Shown piece by piece: positions 16,153 through 28,567 of a stretch of DNA of 64,000 bases. The notes beneath the pieces were generated by a model that saw nothing but the letters and a program-made list of their open reading frames with translations, had not been told where the DNA came from and ran no database searches. Where the stretch lies: the NCBI GenBank assembly GCA_963837945.1, contig CAWIQD010000009.1, forward strand, positions 262,068-326,067, given 5' to 3'. The position numbers were made by a program, and so were the translations under genes. The DNA is from CAVUBL01 sp963837945. GTDB lineage: Bacteria > Acidobacteriota > Thermoanaerobaculia > Multivoradales > DATKCC01. Each line of letters begins with the position of its first letter. Within the stretch, counting starts at the first letter, position 1.

Positions 16153-17883
16153 ATGAGCAACGAGCTGACTGTACGCACGTTTCTCCAATTCCTCGCTCCC
16201 TCGAAGGTTCGGGGCAAGACGATGCTGCTGCCTCACTGGCCTCCGGACGCATTTGCCATCACGATGGCCCTCCTTCGCCGATCTGGCGGATACCTGACCG
16301 TCCTCCGGGAAGACTGGCCTCCCGTCGAAGGAGAGATCGACAGCGGCGGAGCGACCGCGTGGTGCCGGGAGATGCGTCGTCTGGGCAGCGCATGGCGCAA
16401 GCGCGCTCTGAACTCGAGGTCCCGTCCGCCACAGATCGTCTACCGCTGGTGGGACGTCGTCCGCGAGAGCGCAGACCTGCCAGTGGAGGAGATTCCCACC
16501 AAGATCGAGCTATGCGAAGCCCTGGTGAAAATTGCGGTTGCCGCCGACGAGGCGTCCGAAAGGGCGGGCCTCCGGGTGCCGAGCACGAGTGGCTATCCCG
16601 AAAAGGCGGCCGACGAGCAGGTTCTCCGGACGTTCGCCCGCCGGACGACCCAGAGGCTCCACGCCCGGAGTGGCTCGGGTGGGCCTGCGTCTCTTTGCAA
16701 AGAGGTGGATCCCTCTCGGCTCGTGGTGCTCCCGAAGCTCCATACGCCGCAGTCCGGGCTGACCGCCCGTTCCCTGTCACACCACCTGGCACTCTGCGAC
16801 GGTGGAAAGGTCCAGCCACTCTGGTTCAACGTTCAGCTCCACCATCCGAAGGACAAAGCGGACCTCGAACCGCAGGAGGGCCGCTCGCATCGGACCTCGA
16901 GTCTGAATCTTCTCGTGGTGCCTTGGCCGCTCGAAGTTCTTCCGAGAGAATTTCGCGTCGTGACCAGCCCGACGAAGGATAGAGACTTCGGCCTGTTTCG
17001 GTACGACCCGGCCCGGCGAGACCCAAATCAGATCTCCACGTGGATTGACGACCTGATCTGCACGAGTGAAGAACAGGTCGGGCCCGTCGATGGTGTCATC
17101 CTGCCCGAGTCCTCGGTGGATGAGGAGACGTTTCAAATCCTGGCCGACACCTGCCACAAGAAGGGTGCGTTCCTCGCGGCCGGAGTCCGGGCGACGGCAG
17201 TCGATGAAACGTCCGGGGTGGAGCACGCCGTCAACTCTTCGGCGCTGAGCCTTCCTGTCTCCGAGGACGAGGTCATCGAGATCCGTCAACCAAAACACCA
17301 TCGCTGGCGGCTCGACCGCCGGCAGATTCAGCAATACGGGATAGGCTCGCGCCTCGATCCGACCAAATTCTGGTGGGAGGACACCTGGGTCGGCCCACGA
17401 GTTTTGTGGTTCTTCGGGGTCGAGGACTGGCTCACCGCCACGACCCTGATCTGTGAAGACCTTGCGCGCCTCGAGCCGGTCTCCGAGCTGATCCGGGCCG
17501 TAGGCCCCAACTTGGTGATCGCACTCCTGATGGACGGACCTCAGTTGGAACAGCGGTGGCCGGCCCGCTATGCTACCGTCCTGGCGGATGACCCAGGATG
17601 CTCGGTACTGACGGTCACCAGCCTCGGCATGGCTCGGCTTAGCCGCTCCCAGCAAGGAGAATGCGGCTGCCGGATTGTCGCCCTCTGGAAAGATGACAAG
17701 GACGGTCGCAACATCCCGATCGAGCTACCGCAAGACAAGGAAGCTGTCGTCCTGTGCTTGGCGAAGGAAGGGCGCGAAGAGCGCACCGCGGACCAGCGCC
17801 TTGGGCCGGGACGAGCCTATTACCCGACTCTGGTTGGAGTCCATCCAGTCGGAACCAGCGGACGAGAGCGGAGCAAGGTATGA
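16153..17883 (+). CDS. Nitrilase-fold (carbon-nitrogen hydrolase) protein with unknown N-terminal domain
   Basis: A 576-residue protein. Residues about 250-500 form a nitrilase-like domain with a plausible Glu-Lys-Cys triad: Glu319 in VILPESS, Lys381 in PKHHRWRLD, Cys434 in TLICEDLA. RWPARYATVLADDPG and SVLTVTSLGM follow as the last conserved blocks. Residues 1-240 match nothing I recognise, except that the LPKLHTPQSGLTARSLSHHL segment (about 193-212) looks strongly conserved in character. Codon use and GC are lower than in all neighbours, indicating horizontal acquisition. Nitrilase domains occur as effectors in some anti-phage systems (for example type 1 defence-associated reverse transcriptases), but there is no RT motif here. 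Role unknown; a defence or signalling function is inference. Confidence 0.75.
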   Translation: MSNELTVRTFLQFLAPSKVRGKTMLLPHWPPDAFAITMALLRRSGGYLTVLREDWPPVEGEIDSGGATAWCREMRRLGSAWRKRALNSRSRPPQIVYRWWDVVRESADLPVEEIPTKIELCEALVKIAVAADEASERAGLRVPSTSGYPEKAADEQVLRTFARRTTQRLHARSGSGGPASLCKEVDPSRLVVLPKLHTPQSGLTARSLSHHLALCDGGKVQPLWFNVQLHHPKDKADLEPQEGRSHRTSSLNLLVVPWPLEVLPREFRVVTSPTKDRDFGLFRYDPARRDPNQISTWIDDLICTSEEQVGPVDGVILPESSVDEETFQILADTCHKKGAFLAAGVRATAVDETSGVEHAVNSSALSLPVSEDEVIEIRQPKHHRWRLDRRQIQQYGIGSRLDPTKFWWEDTWVGPRVLWFFGVEDWLTATTLICEDLARLEPVSELIRAVGPNLVIALLMDGPQLEQRWPARYATVLADDPGCSVLTVTSLGMARLSRSQQGECGCRIVALWKDDKDGRNIPIELPQDKEAVVLCLAKEGREERTADQRLGPGRAYYPTLVGVHPVGTSGRERSKV

Positions 17884-17975
17884 TTGTGCCCTGGTTCACA
17901 AGGCACCATGGCAAGATCCTCGCAGAGGGTTCGTGTGGCCCTCCGGGTCAGGAATGGAGAGACGAGGAAGCATAA
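17880..17975 (+). CDS. 31-residue ORF coupled to the nitrilase-like gene
   Basis: The ATG at 17880 overlaps the nitrilase-like stop codon (ATGA), and the frame runs MIVPWFTRHHGKILAEGSCG and on to a TAA at 17975. Too short for family recognition. The overlap suggests translational coupling, but the ORF could also be the intact start of a longer gene broken by an indel, since the next ORF begins 18 nt further on. Its lower GC matches the island. Confidence 0.4.
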   Translation: MIVPWFTRHHGKILAEGSCGPPGQEWRDEEA

Positions 17976-17993
17976 GAGCCCTGGGAGACCCAA

Positions 17994-18236
17994 ATGCCTG
18001 AGCGAATCCCTGTTGGAGATGCCGCTACCCTGACTCTGGTCGCCGAGTATCCGGATCTTCCAGAGGAAGAGTTTACGCAGTTGCTCGGAGACATTGAATC
18101 CTCGCGAGCCCGGAAGATCGCTGAGGCGATCCGGGCTCGGCAAGGAAAGAAGAACCGCCGCTCCGCGCGCGACGCCCGAGCCGACAAGTCGGCGGCCGCG
18201 ATCATCGCCTCGGTGGGTGCCGGAGCCGGGGTATAA
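17994..18236 (+). CDS. 80-residue protein of unknown function in the nitrilase island
   Basis: GGGAGA lies 7 nt before the ATG at 17994. The N-terminal half is acidic and helix-prone (VAEYPDLPEEEFTQLLGDIE); the C-terminal half is strongly basic (RARKIAEAIRARQGKKNRRS) and then Ala/Gly-rich. I recognise no family. The basic helix could bind nucleic acid, or the protein could be a small partner of the nitrilase-like enzyme. It ends 7 nt before the convergent carboxyltransferase gene, so it marks the right border of the island. Confidence 0.5.
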   Translation: MPERIPVGDAATLTLVAEYPDLPEEEFTQLLGDIESSRARKIAEAIRARQGKKNRRSARDARADKSAAAIIASVGAGAGV

Positions 18237-18243
18237 CCTCGGA

Positions 18244-19914
18244 TCAGGTCTGGAGCACGCCGGTCTTGAACTCGGGGAGGTCGGGGTTCATGGCGGCGCA
18301 GGCGAGGGAGCGGGCGAGGACCGTGCGGGTTGCAGCCGGGTCGATCAGGCCGTCGAGCCAGAGGCGGGCGGCGGCATAGCGCGGATCGGCGGTCGCCTCG
18401 TAGCGGGCCTGGATCTCGGCCAGCCGGTCGCGCTTCTCCTCCTCCGACACGTCCTCGCCGCGGTTCTTGAGCTGGATCTCGAGCAGGGTCCGCGACGCCT
18501 GCTCGCCGCCCATCACCGCGATGTGGGTCGAGGGCCAGCCCCACAGGAAGCGGGCGCCGTAGGCCTTGCCGCACATCGCGTAGTTGCCGGCGCCGTAGGA
18601 GTTGCCGGTGAAGAGCGTGATCTTGGGGACCGCCGAGTTGGCGACGGCGTTGACCATCTTGGCGCCGTCCTTGATGATCCCGCCCCACTCCGCGCGGCTC
18701 CCGACCATGAAACCCGTGACGTCCTGGAGGAAGACCAGGGGGATCCCCTTCTGGTTGCACAGCTCGACGAACCGGGCGCCCTTGTCCGCGGCGTCGGAGT
18801 AGAGCACGCCGCCGATCTGGAGCTCCTTGTCGCGCGGCCCGGTACCGGTCGCGCGGTGGGTCACCGAGCGCTGGTTGGCGACGATCCCCACCGCCCAGCC
18901 GTCGATCCAGCCGGTGCCGCAGAGCAGCGTCCGGCCGTAGGTCTCCTTGAACTCGTGGAGCTCCGATCCGTCGAGCACCCGAGCCAGGATCTCGCGCGTG
19001 TCGTACGGCCGGGCGCGCGAGATCGGCATCACGCCATAGAGCTCCTCGGCCGGGTAGAGCGGGTCGGCCGGCGCCCGCCGGGCGAAGGGCGCCCGCTCGG
19101 GCTCGGCGAGCTGGGCGAGCTGGGCGCGCATCGTCTCGAGGCAGGTCACGTCGTCCGGGTGGCGGTGGTCGACCACCCCCGAGACGTCGGTCTGGACCAC
19201 CGCGCCGCCCAGCTCCTGGGGATCGATCATCTCGCCGATCGCGGCCTTCACCAGGTGCGAGCCGGCGAGGAAGATCGAGCCCGTCCCTTCGACGATGTGG
19301 GACTCGTCACTCATGATCGGCAGATACGCCCCGCCGGCCACGCACGAGCCCATGATCGCCGCCATCTGGAAGACGCCGGCGGCCGAGAGGCGGGCGTTGT
19401 TGTAGAACACCCGGCCGAAGTGCTCGCGGTCGGGGAAGATCTCCTCCTGCATGGGCAGGAAGACGCCGGCCGAGTCCACCAGGTAGACGATCGGCAGGTG
19501 GTTCTCGAGGGCGATCTCCTGGGCCCGGAGCACCTTCTTGCAGGTGATCGGGAACCAGGCGCCGGCCTTGACCGTGGCGTCGTTGGCGACCACCACCATG
19601 TCCCGGCCGTGGATGGTCCCGATGCCGGCGACGGTGCCGGCGGCCGGCGCGCCCCCCCACTCCTCGTACATCCCGTGGCCGGCCCAGACGCCCATCTCGA
19701 GGAAGGCGCTCTCCGGATCGCAGAGCGCCTCGATCCGCTCGCGCGCGAGGAGCTTGCCGCGCCCGACGTGCCGCGTCCGGGCGCGCTCGCCGCCGCCCAA
19801 GGCGATCGCCGCCTCCTCCTCGCGCAGGCGCTCCACCTCCCGGCGCCAGTGCTCCTCCCGGCGCGCGAAGGCGTCGTCTCTTGCGATGGTGCTTTCGAGA
19901 ATGGCCCCGTTCAT
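18244..19914 (-). CDS. Acyl-CoA carboxylase carboxyltransferase (beta) subunit, AtuC/MccB-like
   Basis: A 556-residue crotonase-superfamily carboxyltransferase. Blocks seen: GRDMVVVANDATVKAGAWFP, VYLVDSAGVFLPMQEEIFPD, GSCVAGGAYLPIMSDE and, in the C-terminal half, VFLQDVTGFMVGSRAEWGGI and FTGNSYGAGNYAMCGKAYGARFLWGWP. These fit 3-methylcrotonyl-CoA or geranyl-CoA carboxylase beta subunits rather than propionyl- or acetyl-CoA carboxylases. The biotin-carboxylase alpha subunit is not in the window. Together with AtuA and the hydratase it suggests a leucine or acyclic-terpene degradation locus now split by the nitrilase island. The start ATG at 19914 has the usual family N-terminus. Confidence 0.88.
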   Translation of the reverse strand: MNGAILESTIARDDAFARREEHWRREVERLREEEAAIALGGGERARTRHVGRGKLLARERIEALCDPESAFLEMGVWAGHGMYEEWGGAPAAGTVAGIGTIHGRDMVVVANDATVKAGAWFPITCKKVLRAQEIALENHLPIVYLVDSAGVFLPMQEEIFPDREHFGRVFYNNARLSAAGVFQMAAIMGSCVAGGAYLPIMSDESHIVEGTGSIFLAGSHLVKAAIGEMIDPQELGGAVVQTDVSGVVDHRHPDDVTCLETMRAQLAQLAEPERAPFARRAPADPLYPAEELYGVMPISRARPYDTREILARVLDGSELHEFKETYGRTLLCGTGWIDGWAVGIVANQRSVTHRATGTGPRDKELQIGGVLYSDAADKGARFVELCNQKGIPLVFLQDVTGFMVGSRAEWGGIIKDGAKMVNAVANSAVPKITLFTGNSYGAGNYAMCGKAYGARFLWGWPSTHIAVMGGEQASRTLLEIQLKNRGEDVSEEEKRDRLAEIQARYEATADPRYAAARLWLDGLIDPAATRTVLARSLACAAMNPDLPEFKTGVLQT

Positions 19915-20049
19915 CGGATCGCCCCCCTCTCCCTCGATCCCGCTCCCGCCCGGCTCTTGCCCCGACTCGACTCATCTGTCACGACAAGTGCCCTCGAGGC
20001 GGCGGGCATTATAGCGGCCCCGCCGCACCCGCCGGGGTAGGATCTCCCC

Positions 20050-20766
20050 GTGAAGATCCGGGTCCTCGCCTTCGCCTCCGCCTCCGACGCCCTGGGCGCC
20101 GGGGAGCTGCCGGTGGAGCTTCCGGACGGCTCGACGGTCGGCGATCTCAGGGACCTGCTCGAAGCGCGCCATCCGCCGCTCGGCGCGCTCTGGCCCCGCC
20201 TCGCGGTGGCGGTCGACGGCGAGATCGTGGGCGCCGGAGCGGCGCTCACCCCCGGCTCCGAGGTCGCCCTTCTGCCCCCGGTCTCGGGCGGCGCGCCCGC
20301 GGCGCCACCGGCCGAGCGGTTGCGAGCCGAGCTCGTCGAGGCGCCGATCGACCCGGCGCGCGTGGCCGCCGCGGTGTCGGCGCCGTCGCGCGGCGCCGTG
20401 CTCCTCTTCCTCGGCACCGTCCGCGACGGCCACCGGGGCCGCCGGGTCGAGCGGCTGACCTACAGCGCCTACCGCGCCATGGCCGAGGCGCGCCTCGCGG
20501 CGATCGTCGCGGAGCTCGAAGCCGCCGGCGACGACCTCGCCCTCGCCATCGTCCACCGCCTGGGGGAAGTCCCGGTCGGCGAGGCGAGCGTCGCGATCGC
20601 GGCCGCGTCGCCGCACCGGGCGGCGGCCTACGAGGCGAGCCGGCAGGCGCTCGAGCGCCTCAAGCAGGAGGTGCCGATCTGGAAGCGCGAGCACTACGGC
20701 GACGGCGGCTCGGCGTGGCGCGAGGAGGAGTCGCTGGCCGGGACCTCGAATCGCCACCGGCGGTAG
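20050..20766 (+). CDS. MoaD-MoaE fusion (molybdopterin synthase)
   Basis: A 238-residue protein starting at a GTG. Residues 1-82 are a MoaD/ubiquitin-like domain ending LLPPVSGG, the Gly-Gly normally at the free C-terminus. After a short Ala/Pro linker, residues about 95-230 are MoaE (GAVLLFLGTVRDGHRGRRVERLTYSAY, VHRLGEVPVGEASVAIAAASPHR, EVPIWKREHYGDG with the catalytic Lys). It inserts the dithiolene sulfurs of molybdopterin. A fused Gly-Gly cannot be thiocarboxylated until cleaved; the Mycobacterium MoaX fusion is known to be processed there. Convergent with the VWFA gene; 147 nt between them show nothing notable. Confidence 0.9.
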   Translation: MKIRVLAFASASDALGAGELPVELPDGSTVGDLRDLLEARHPPLGALWPRLAVAVDGEIVGAGAALTPGSEVALLPPVSGGAPAAPPAERLRAELVEAPIDPARVAAAVSAPSRGAVLLFLGTVRDGHRGRRVERLTYSAYRAMAEARLAAIVAELEAAGDDLALAIVHRLGEVPVGEASVAIAAASPHRAAAYEASRQALERLKQEVPIWKREHYGDGGSAWREEESLAGTSNRHRR

Positions 20767-20913
20767 GCACCTCGAGCGTGATCGCCGACCGGGGGACCTC
20801 GATCCGGGCCCGCTCGTCGATGGGCTCGTCCCGGACCCCTTGCGGAACCGAACGCCATAGGCGTGGCCCGGCACCTCCGCGCCCAGGGGGGAGCCGTGGC
20901 ACGGAAAGAGCCC

Positions 20914-22896
20914 TCAACGGGGACGGTTCGCGGCCTGCTCCGGCGCCCCCGGCTCGAGTCGGAGGTGGTGGCGGAGGTAGGAGACCGCACCGCCGAACTC
21001 GTCGCGCACGCCGATCGCCACGTCATGCTCGCCCGCCGCGAGGTCGAGATCGACCTCGATCAGCCGGTCGCCGCTCTCCGCCGGCTCGTCTCCGCCCGCC
21101 GGAGCCACCGCGATCGGCACCTCCTTCTGGCGCACCGGCCCGAGCTTGCCCTGGGCGTCGGAGTAGGCCATGAGCACCCGGAGCCGGCCGGCCGGGCCGC
21201 CGCCGTCCCCGGGCAGCAGAGTGACGGCGTCCACGGGGACCCAGAGACGCACCGGGACCCGGTAGGTGCCGTCGCCGTTCGGCGTCGGCTCGCCGATCTC
21301 GATCCGCAGCCGCAGCTCGTTCGTCTCGGTCCCGAACTGCGCGACGCCCCGGACTCGCTCGGCCATTCGCTGCTGGGCCGGCTCGTCGACGTAGGTCCGG
21401 CGATAGCGCAGCTGGTAACCGCTGCCGCCGGGGAGCTCTACCTCCAGGTGGTGCACTTTTCCGTCGCCCCGGTGCTCGGGGTTGAAACCCAGCGAGTAGT
21501 AGGCCCGCAGGTCGTTCGCCACCCGCGTGAGCTCGGGCGCGAAGTCGCCGGCGTCGAGGATCGCCCGTCCGCCGGTCTCGCGCGCGATGTAGACGAAGCC
21601 GTCCTCCTGGTTGCTCTCGCCGGAGCGCTGGAGAGCGGTCGACGGCCGGAAGCTCTGGCCGCCCGACCCGGAGCTCTCGGGGCGAGGCGCCCGAGCGGCA
21701 TCGAGCGACGAGCCGACGCCGCCCGCCTGGGATCCCTTGCCGTTGCTCGATTGCGGGTTGCCCCCGCCGACCCCGGTCAGGCTCCCGACCGGCCCGGCCA
21801 GGCTCAGGTCGTCGTCGCCGCCCGGGGTCGCGGCCTCGACCATGTAGAGGGTCACGCCGGCGGCGTTCGCGCTCTTCGCCACCTCCTCGTAGAGCCAGGT
21901 GAGGTCGTAGCTCGAGTACTGGAGCGCGATCTGGGACTGATAGTGCGGGCAGATCTCGGCCAGGTATTGGAAGACGTCGAGCCCGGGCGCCTGATCGAGG
22001 GCGCCGCCGACGTAGACCAGCGACTTGCGCCCCGGCACGCCGGCGAGGATCTGGGCGATCGACACCAGGGCGCCGCCCGACTGCTCGTAGATCGCCTGCT
22101 GGCCCGCGGCGTAGTTGGTGGCGGCGGCCTCCATGTTGCCGAACGAGTCGCTGCACGGCTCCTCGCTGCCCCGCCCGCCGAGCGCCGCCCGGTCGGCCGC
22201 GGCCCGGTAGGCATCCTTGATCGCCTCGAGCGTGCTCCGGCGGTCGGAGCGGAGCTGGATGCCGGAGGGCGAGCCCTTCGCGACGCGGTCGAGGGCCCGC
22301 TCGAGGGCTTGACGGTCGGAAGTGAACGGCTGGACGAGCTGGATCGAGCGGTCGTGGACGGCGATCATCACCTGGTCGCCGGGGGCGAGACGATGGTCCA
22401 GGAAGTCGCGCAGGCCGTCGAGCGCCCGGCCCCGGTCCTCCGGCCGGACGTTCCAGTCGTCGATCAGGACCGCGAGGTAGAGGGAGTCCGCGGGCGAGAC
22501 GGATTCTTGCCGGCCGGCCGCGCTCGCCGAAGCCTCGACCGGAAAGACCCCAGGCGCCGGCGGACCACCCGCCGTCGTCGCGGGCCGGGCTTCCTCCGCC
22601 CGTGTCATGGAGCTCGCCGTGGCGGTCGTGTAGCTCGAGAAGTTGGTGACCTCGACCGGCTTGCCGTCCTCGGACACCCGGAAATCGCCCTTCGCGAGCC
22701 CGGGCACGGGATTGCCCTTCGCGTCGGTCACCCAGACCTCGAGGTTCACGACGTCGACGGAGATCTCCTCGCCGAAGCTCGGCTGGCTCTGGCCCTGCGC
22801 TTGCGGCTCGGAGCCCTGGGAAGGCGCCTGCGCGAGGACCGACGCGGGGGAGACGGCGAGCGTCGCGGCGGCGACGGCGAGCAACATTCGCTTCAT
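20914..22896 (-). CDS. Secreted VWFA-related domain protein (Acidobacterial type) 1
   Basis: About 660 residues from the ATG at 22896 (MKRMLLAVAAATLAV), with a Sec signal peptide cleaved near VLAQ-AP. The mature N-terminus VDVVNLEVWVTDAKGNPVPGL followed by DFRVSEDGKPVEVTNFS is the hallmark of VWFA-related Acidobacterial-domain proteins. A VWA-like domain follows (LYLAVLIDDWNVRPEDRGRAL; the DxSxS MIDAS is degenerate), then ARETGGRAILDAGDFAPEL...AYYSLGFNP. A low-complexity Gly/Ser/Asn stretch lies near residue 310-350. The function of the family is unknown (adhesion or envelope assembly suspected). Paralogue of the next gene. Confidence 0.85.
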   Translation of the reverse strand: MKRMLLAVAAATLAVSPASVLAQAPSQGSEPQAQGQSQPSFGEEISVDVVNLEVWVTDAKGNPVPGLAKGDFRVSEDGKPVEVTNFSSYTTATASSMTRAEEARPATTAGGPPAPGVFPVEASASAAGRQESVSPADSLYLAVLIDDWNVRPEDRGRALDGLRDFLDHRLAPGDQVMIAVHDRSIQLVQPFTSDRQALERALDRVAKGSPSGIQLRSDRRSTLEAIKDAYRAAADRAALGGRGSEEPCSDSFGNMEAAATNYAAGQQAIYEQSGGALVSIAQILAGVPGRKSLVYVGGALDQAPGLDVFQYLAEICPHYQSQIALQYSSYDLTWLYEEVAKSANAAGVTLYMVEAATPGGDDDLSLAGPVGSLTGVGGGNPQSSNGKGSQAGGVGSSLDAARAPRPESSGSGGQSFRPSTALQRSGESNQEDGFVYIARETGGRAILDAGDFAPELTRVANDLRAYYSLGFNPEHRGDGKVHHLEVELPGGSGYQLRYRRTYVDEPAQQRMAERVRGVAQFGTETNELRLRIEIGEPTPNGDGTYRVPVRLWVPVDAVTLLPGDGGGPAGRLRVLMAYSDAQGKLGPVRQKEVPIAVAPAGGDEPAESGDRLIEVDLDLAAGEHDVAIGVRDEFGGAVSYLRHHLRLEPGAPEQAANRPR

Positions 22897-22930
22897 GGCC
22901 GGACTCCGTTTCGCTTCGTCCCGAGGCTTT

Positions 22931-24760
22931 TCAGCTCCCGGGCGGGAGGGTCGCGCCGGCCGGCTCCGGGCCGGCCACGTGGATCTCCTGGCGCAGGAAC
23001 GAGACCTCGCCACCCAGCTCGTCGCGCACTCCCATCGCCACGACGTCGTCCCCGACGGGCAGCGCGAGCGAGACTTCGACGAGCTTCTCGGCGGTGGCCG
23101 AATCCGGCACGGGGGAGCCCGCCGAGGCCGGCGCCTTCTTCACGTCGACCAGCACCAGCTTCTGGCGCACGGGGCCGAGCCTGCCGCCCTCCTGGCCGAT
23201 CGTCATCATCACCCGGAGCTGGCCGTGGGAGCCGTCCTCGCCCGGCACCAGGGTCACCGCCTCGAGGGGCACCCAGATGCGAAGCGGCACGTCGACCCGC
23301 CCGTCCGGCCGCGGCTCCATCTCGCCGGTCTCGAGGCGCAGGCCGAGGGGGTTGCGCATGTCGGCGAGGCCCGCCACCGCCCGGATCCGCTCGACCATCC
23401 GCTGCTCGAAGGGCTTCGCCACGTACGAGGTCCGGTGGCGGACCCGGTAGCCGTCGCCCTTCACCCGGATCTCCAGGCGGTGCCGGGAGCCGTCGTCGGA
23501 GCCGGGGGGCGAGAACCCCAGCGAGTAGTAGCTCCGCAGGTCGCCGCGGATCGCGGCCAGCGGCTCGGCGAAGCCGGTGGCGTTGAGGATCGCCCGCCCT
23601 CCGGTCTCTCCGGCCAGGAGCTGGAGCGGCGCCTGGAGGGACTGCTGGTGAAGCCGCAGAACGCTGGCCGGGACCCGGTATCTCCAGTCGGCGGGCTGGT
23701 CGTCGGCCTGCAGCAACCGCGACGGATCCTCCGCCTCGAGGGTGTAGAGCGTCACTCCCTCGGCGTTCGCCTGGTCCGCCACCTGCTTGTAGACGCTACT
23801 CAAGTCGTACTCGCCGGCGAAGTTGGTGTTCTCGACGGAGGTGTGGGGGCAGAGCTGCCGGATGTACTCGTAGAGGTCGACCGCCGGCTGGTCCGGCAGC
23901 CCGTCGCCGACGTAGAGCAGCACCTTCCCGCCGGGGATCCCGACCTGCGACTCGATGACCGAGCTCAGAGCGGAGATCGAGCCCTGGGCGTGGGTGATCG
24001 CCTGTCCCGCGTAGGTGCGCACGGCGTTCTCCATGTCCGGCCAGGCGTCCTTGCAGGGATCGTCGCCGAGTCTGCGGGTCGTGGTCTCGAGGGCGGTCTG
24101 GTAGCCGTCGGCGATCCGGCGGAAGGCCTCGCGGCGCTCGCCGTCCAGCTCGATGCCTTGGGAAGCGAAGCGTTCGGACCGGTCGAGACTCCGGGCGAGC
24201 GCCTCCCGGTCGTCGGTGAAGCTCTGGGCGACCCGCAGAGAGCGGCCGTCGTAGGCGACCACCATGGCCTGCTCGCCCGGCCGGAGCGAGCGGCCAAGGA
24301 AGTCGCGCAGGTCGCCGAACACCCGCGAGCGATCCTCGGGCCGCAGGTTCCAGTCGTCCACCAGGACGACGACGTGGAGGCGCTCGGAGTCCGGCAGGCG
24401 CTCGAGGGTCGCGGCGCCGACGCTCGTCTCCGGAGCCTCGCCCTCGGGCGAGGTCTCGGTGATCTCCGAGAAGTTGGAGATCGGCACCTGCTTGCCGTCC
24501 ACGAGCAGCTGGAAGTCGTCGCGCCCCAGGCCGGAGACCGGCCGGCCCCGGCGGTCGCTCACCCAGGCCTGGACGTCGACCACCTCGACCGAGACCTGCT
24601 CGCCGAAGCTCTGGAGCGGCTCGAACCCCTCGGCCTCGGGGGGCGGCCCCTGCGCGCCGAGCGAGCCGGTGGCGGGCAGCGAGAGCGCGGCCAGAGCGGC
24701 GAAGACCATGGTGGCTCGAAGCCGGAGTGAACGGGAACCGGGGGATCGACGAAAGCTCAT
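22931..24760 (-). CDS. Secreted VWFA-related domain protein (Acidobacterial type) 2
   Basis: About 609 residues from the ATG at 24760 (MSFRRSPGSRSLRLRATMVF), with a basic n-region, a hydrophobic core and cleavage near LGAQ. GGAGG lies about 11 nt upstream on the coding strand. It is collinear with the downstream paralogue: VEVVDVQAWVSDRRGRPVSGL, FQLLVDGKQVPISNFSE, a VWA-like VVVLVDDWNLRPEDRS, GETGGRAILNATGF and SYYSLGFSPPG. Only a 34-nt gap separates the two, so they are probably co-transcribed and arose by tandem duplication. The C-terminal third (VPLRIWVPLEAVTLVPGEDG) is shared too and may be a beta-sandwich. Confidence 0.85.
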   Translation of the reverse strand: MSFRRSPGSRSLRLRATMVFAALAALSLPATGSLGAQGPPPEAEGFEPLQSFGEQVSVEVVDVQAWVSDRRGRPVSGLGRDDFQLLVDGKQVPISNFSEITETSPEGEAPETSVGAATLERLPDSERLHVVVLVDDWNLRPEDRSRVFGDLRDFLGRSLRPGEQAMVVAYDGRSLRVAQSFTDDREALARSLDRSERFASQGIELDGERREAFRRIADGYQTALETTTRRLGDDPCKDAWPDMENAVRTYAGQAITHAQGSISALSSVIESQVGIPGGKVLLYVGDGLPDQPAVDLYEYIRQLCPHTSVENTNFAGEYDLSSVYKQVADQANAEGVTLYTLEAEDPSRLLQADDQPADWRYRVPASVLRLHQQSLQAPLQLLAGETGGRAILNATGFAEPLAAIRGDLRSYYSLGFSPPGSDDGSRHRLEIRVKGDGYRVRHRTSYVAKPFEQRMVERIRAVAGLADMRNPLGLRLETGEMEPRPDGRVDVPLRIWVPLEAVTLVPGEDGSHGQLRVMMTIGQEGGRLGPVRQKLVLVDVKKAPASAGSPVPDSATAEKLVEVSLALPVGDDVVAMGVRDELGGEVSFLRQEIHVAGPEPAGATLPPGS

Positions 24761-24934
24761 CGCGAGAGACCTCCGCGCCGGCGGCCTCGGGCCGAGGCTC
24801 GCGCAACGTGATCGGGTGAATTTCTGGACCAGCTCAACAGCAAGAAGCCTGCCAGCGGCGAACGCCCGGCGCGGCGGGCCGGCCCCCCGTGAACCGTCCG
24901 CGCGAGGGGACGCCGCCGTCACGTTCCGATCCCG

Positions 24935-28460
<3,526 letters not shown>

Positions 28461-28478
28461 CGAAGTCGCCTCCAAACA

Positions 28479-28515
28479 GAAAAACCCGCCTCGTACGCAT
28501 CACGAGAGCGGGTTT
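28479..28515 (-). terminator. Riboswitch-linked intrinsic terminator before metH
   Basis: On the minus strand AAACCCGC...CTCGT pairs with ACGAGGCGGGTTT around a GATGCGT loop, with one bulged base, and runs straight into TTTTTCTG. This is a textbook Rho-independent terminator 19 nt before the metH start and 50 nt after the aptamer, as expected for an off-switch. Confidence 0.8.
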
Positions 28516-28567
28516 CGAGCCGCCGGACAGTTCGTTGCCGACTTTCCCCGAAGACCCTCGGGGGCGG

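Noticed and set aside
16153..17883. Type 1 defence-associated reverse transcriptase (RT plus nitrilase).
   Set aside because: No YxDD or other RT motif is present in the N-terminal part, and the protein is far shorter than DRT1 proteins.
24780..24797. Perfect GCCTCG-GGC-CGAGGC hairpin upstream of the VWFA gene 2.
   Set aside because: A six-base stem without a U tract in sequence of this GC is expected by chance; not called as a terminator.
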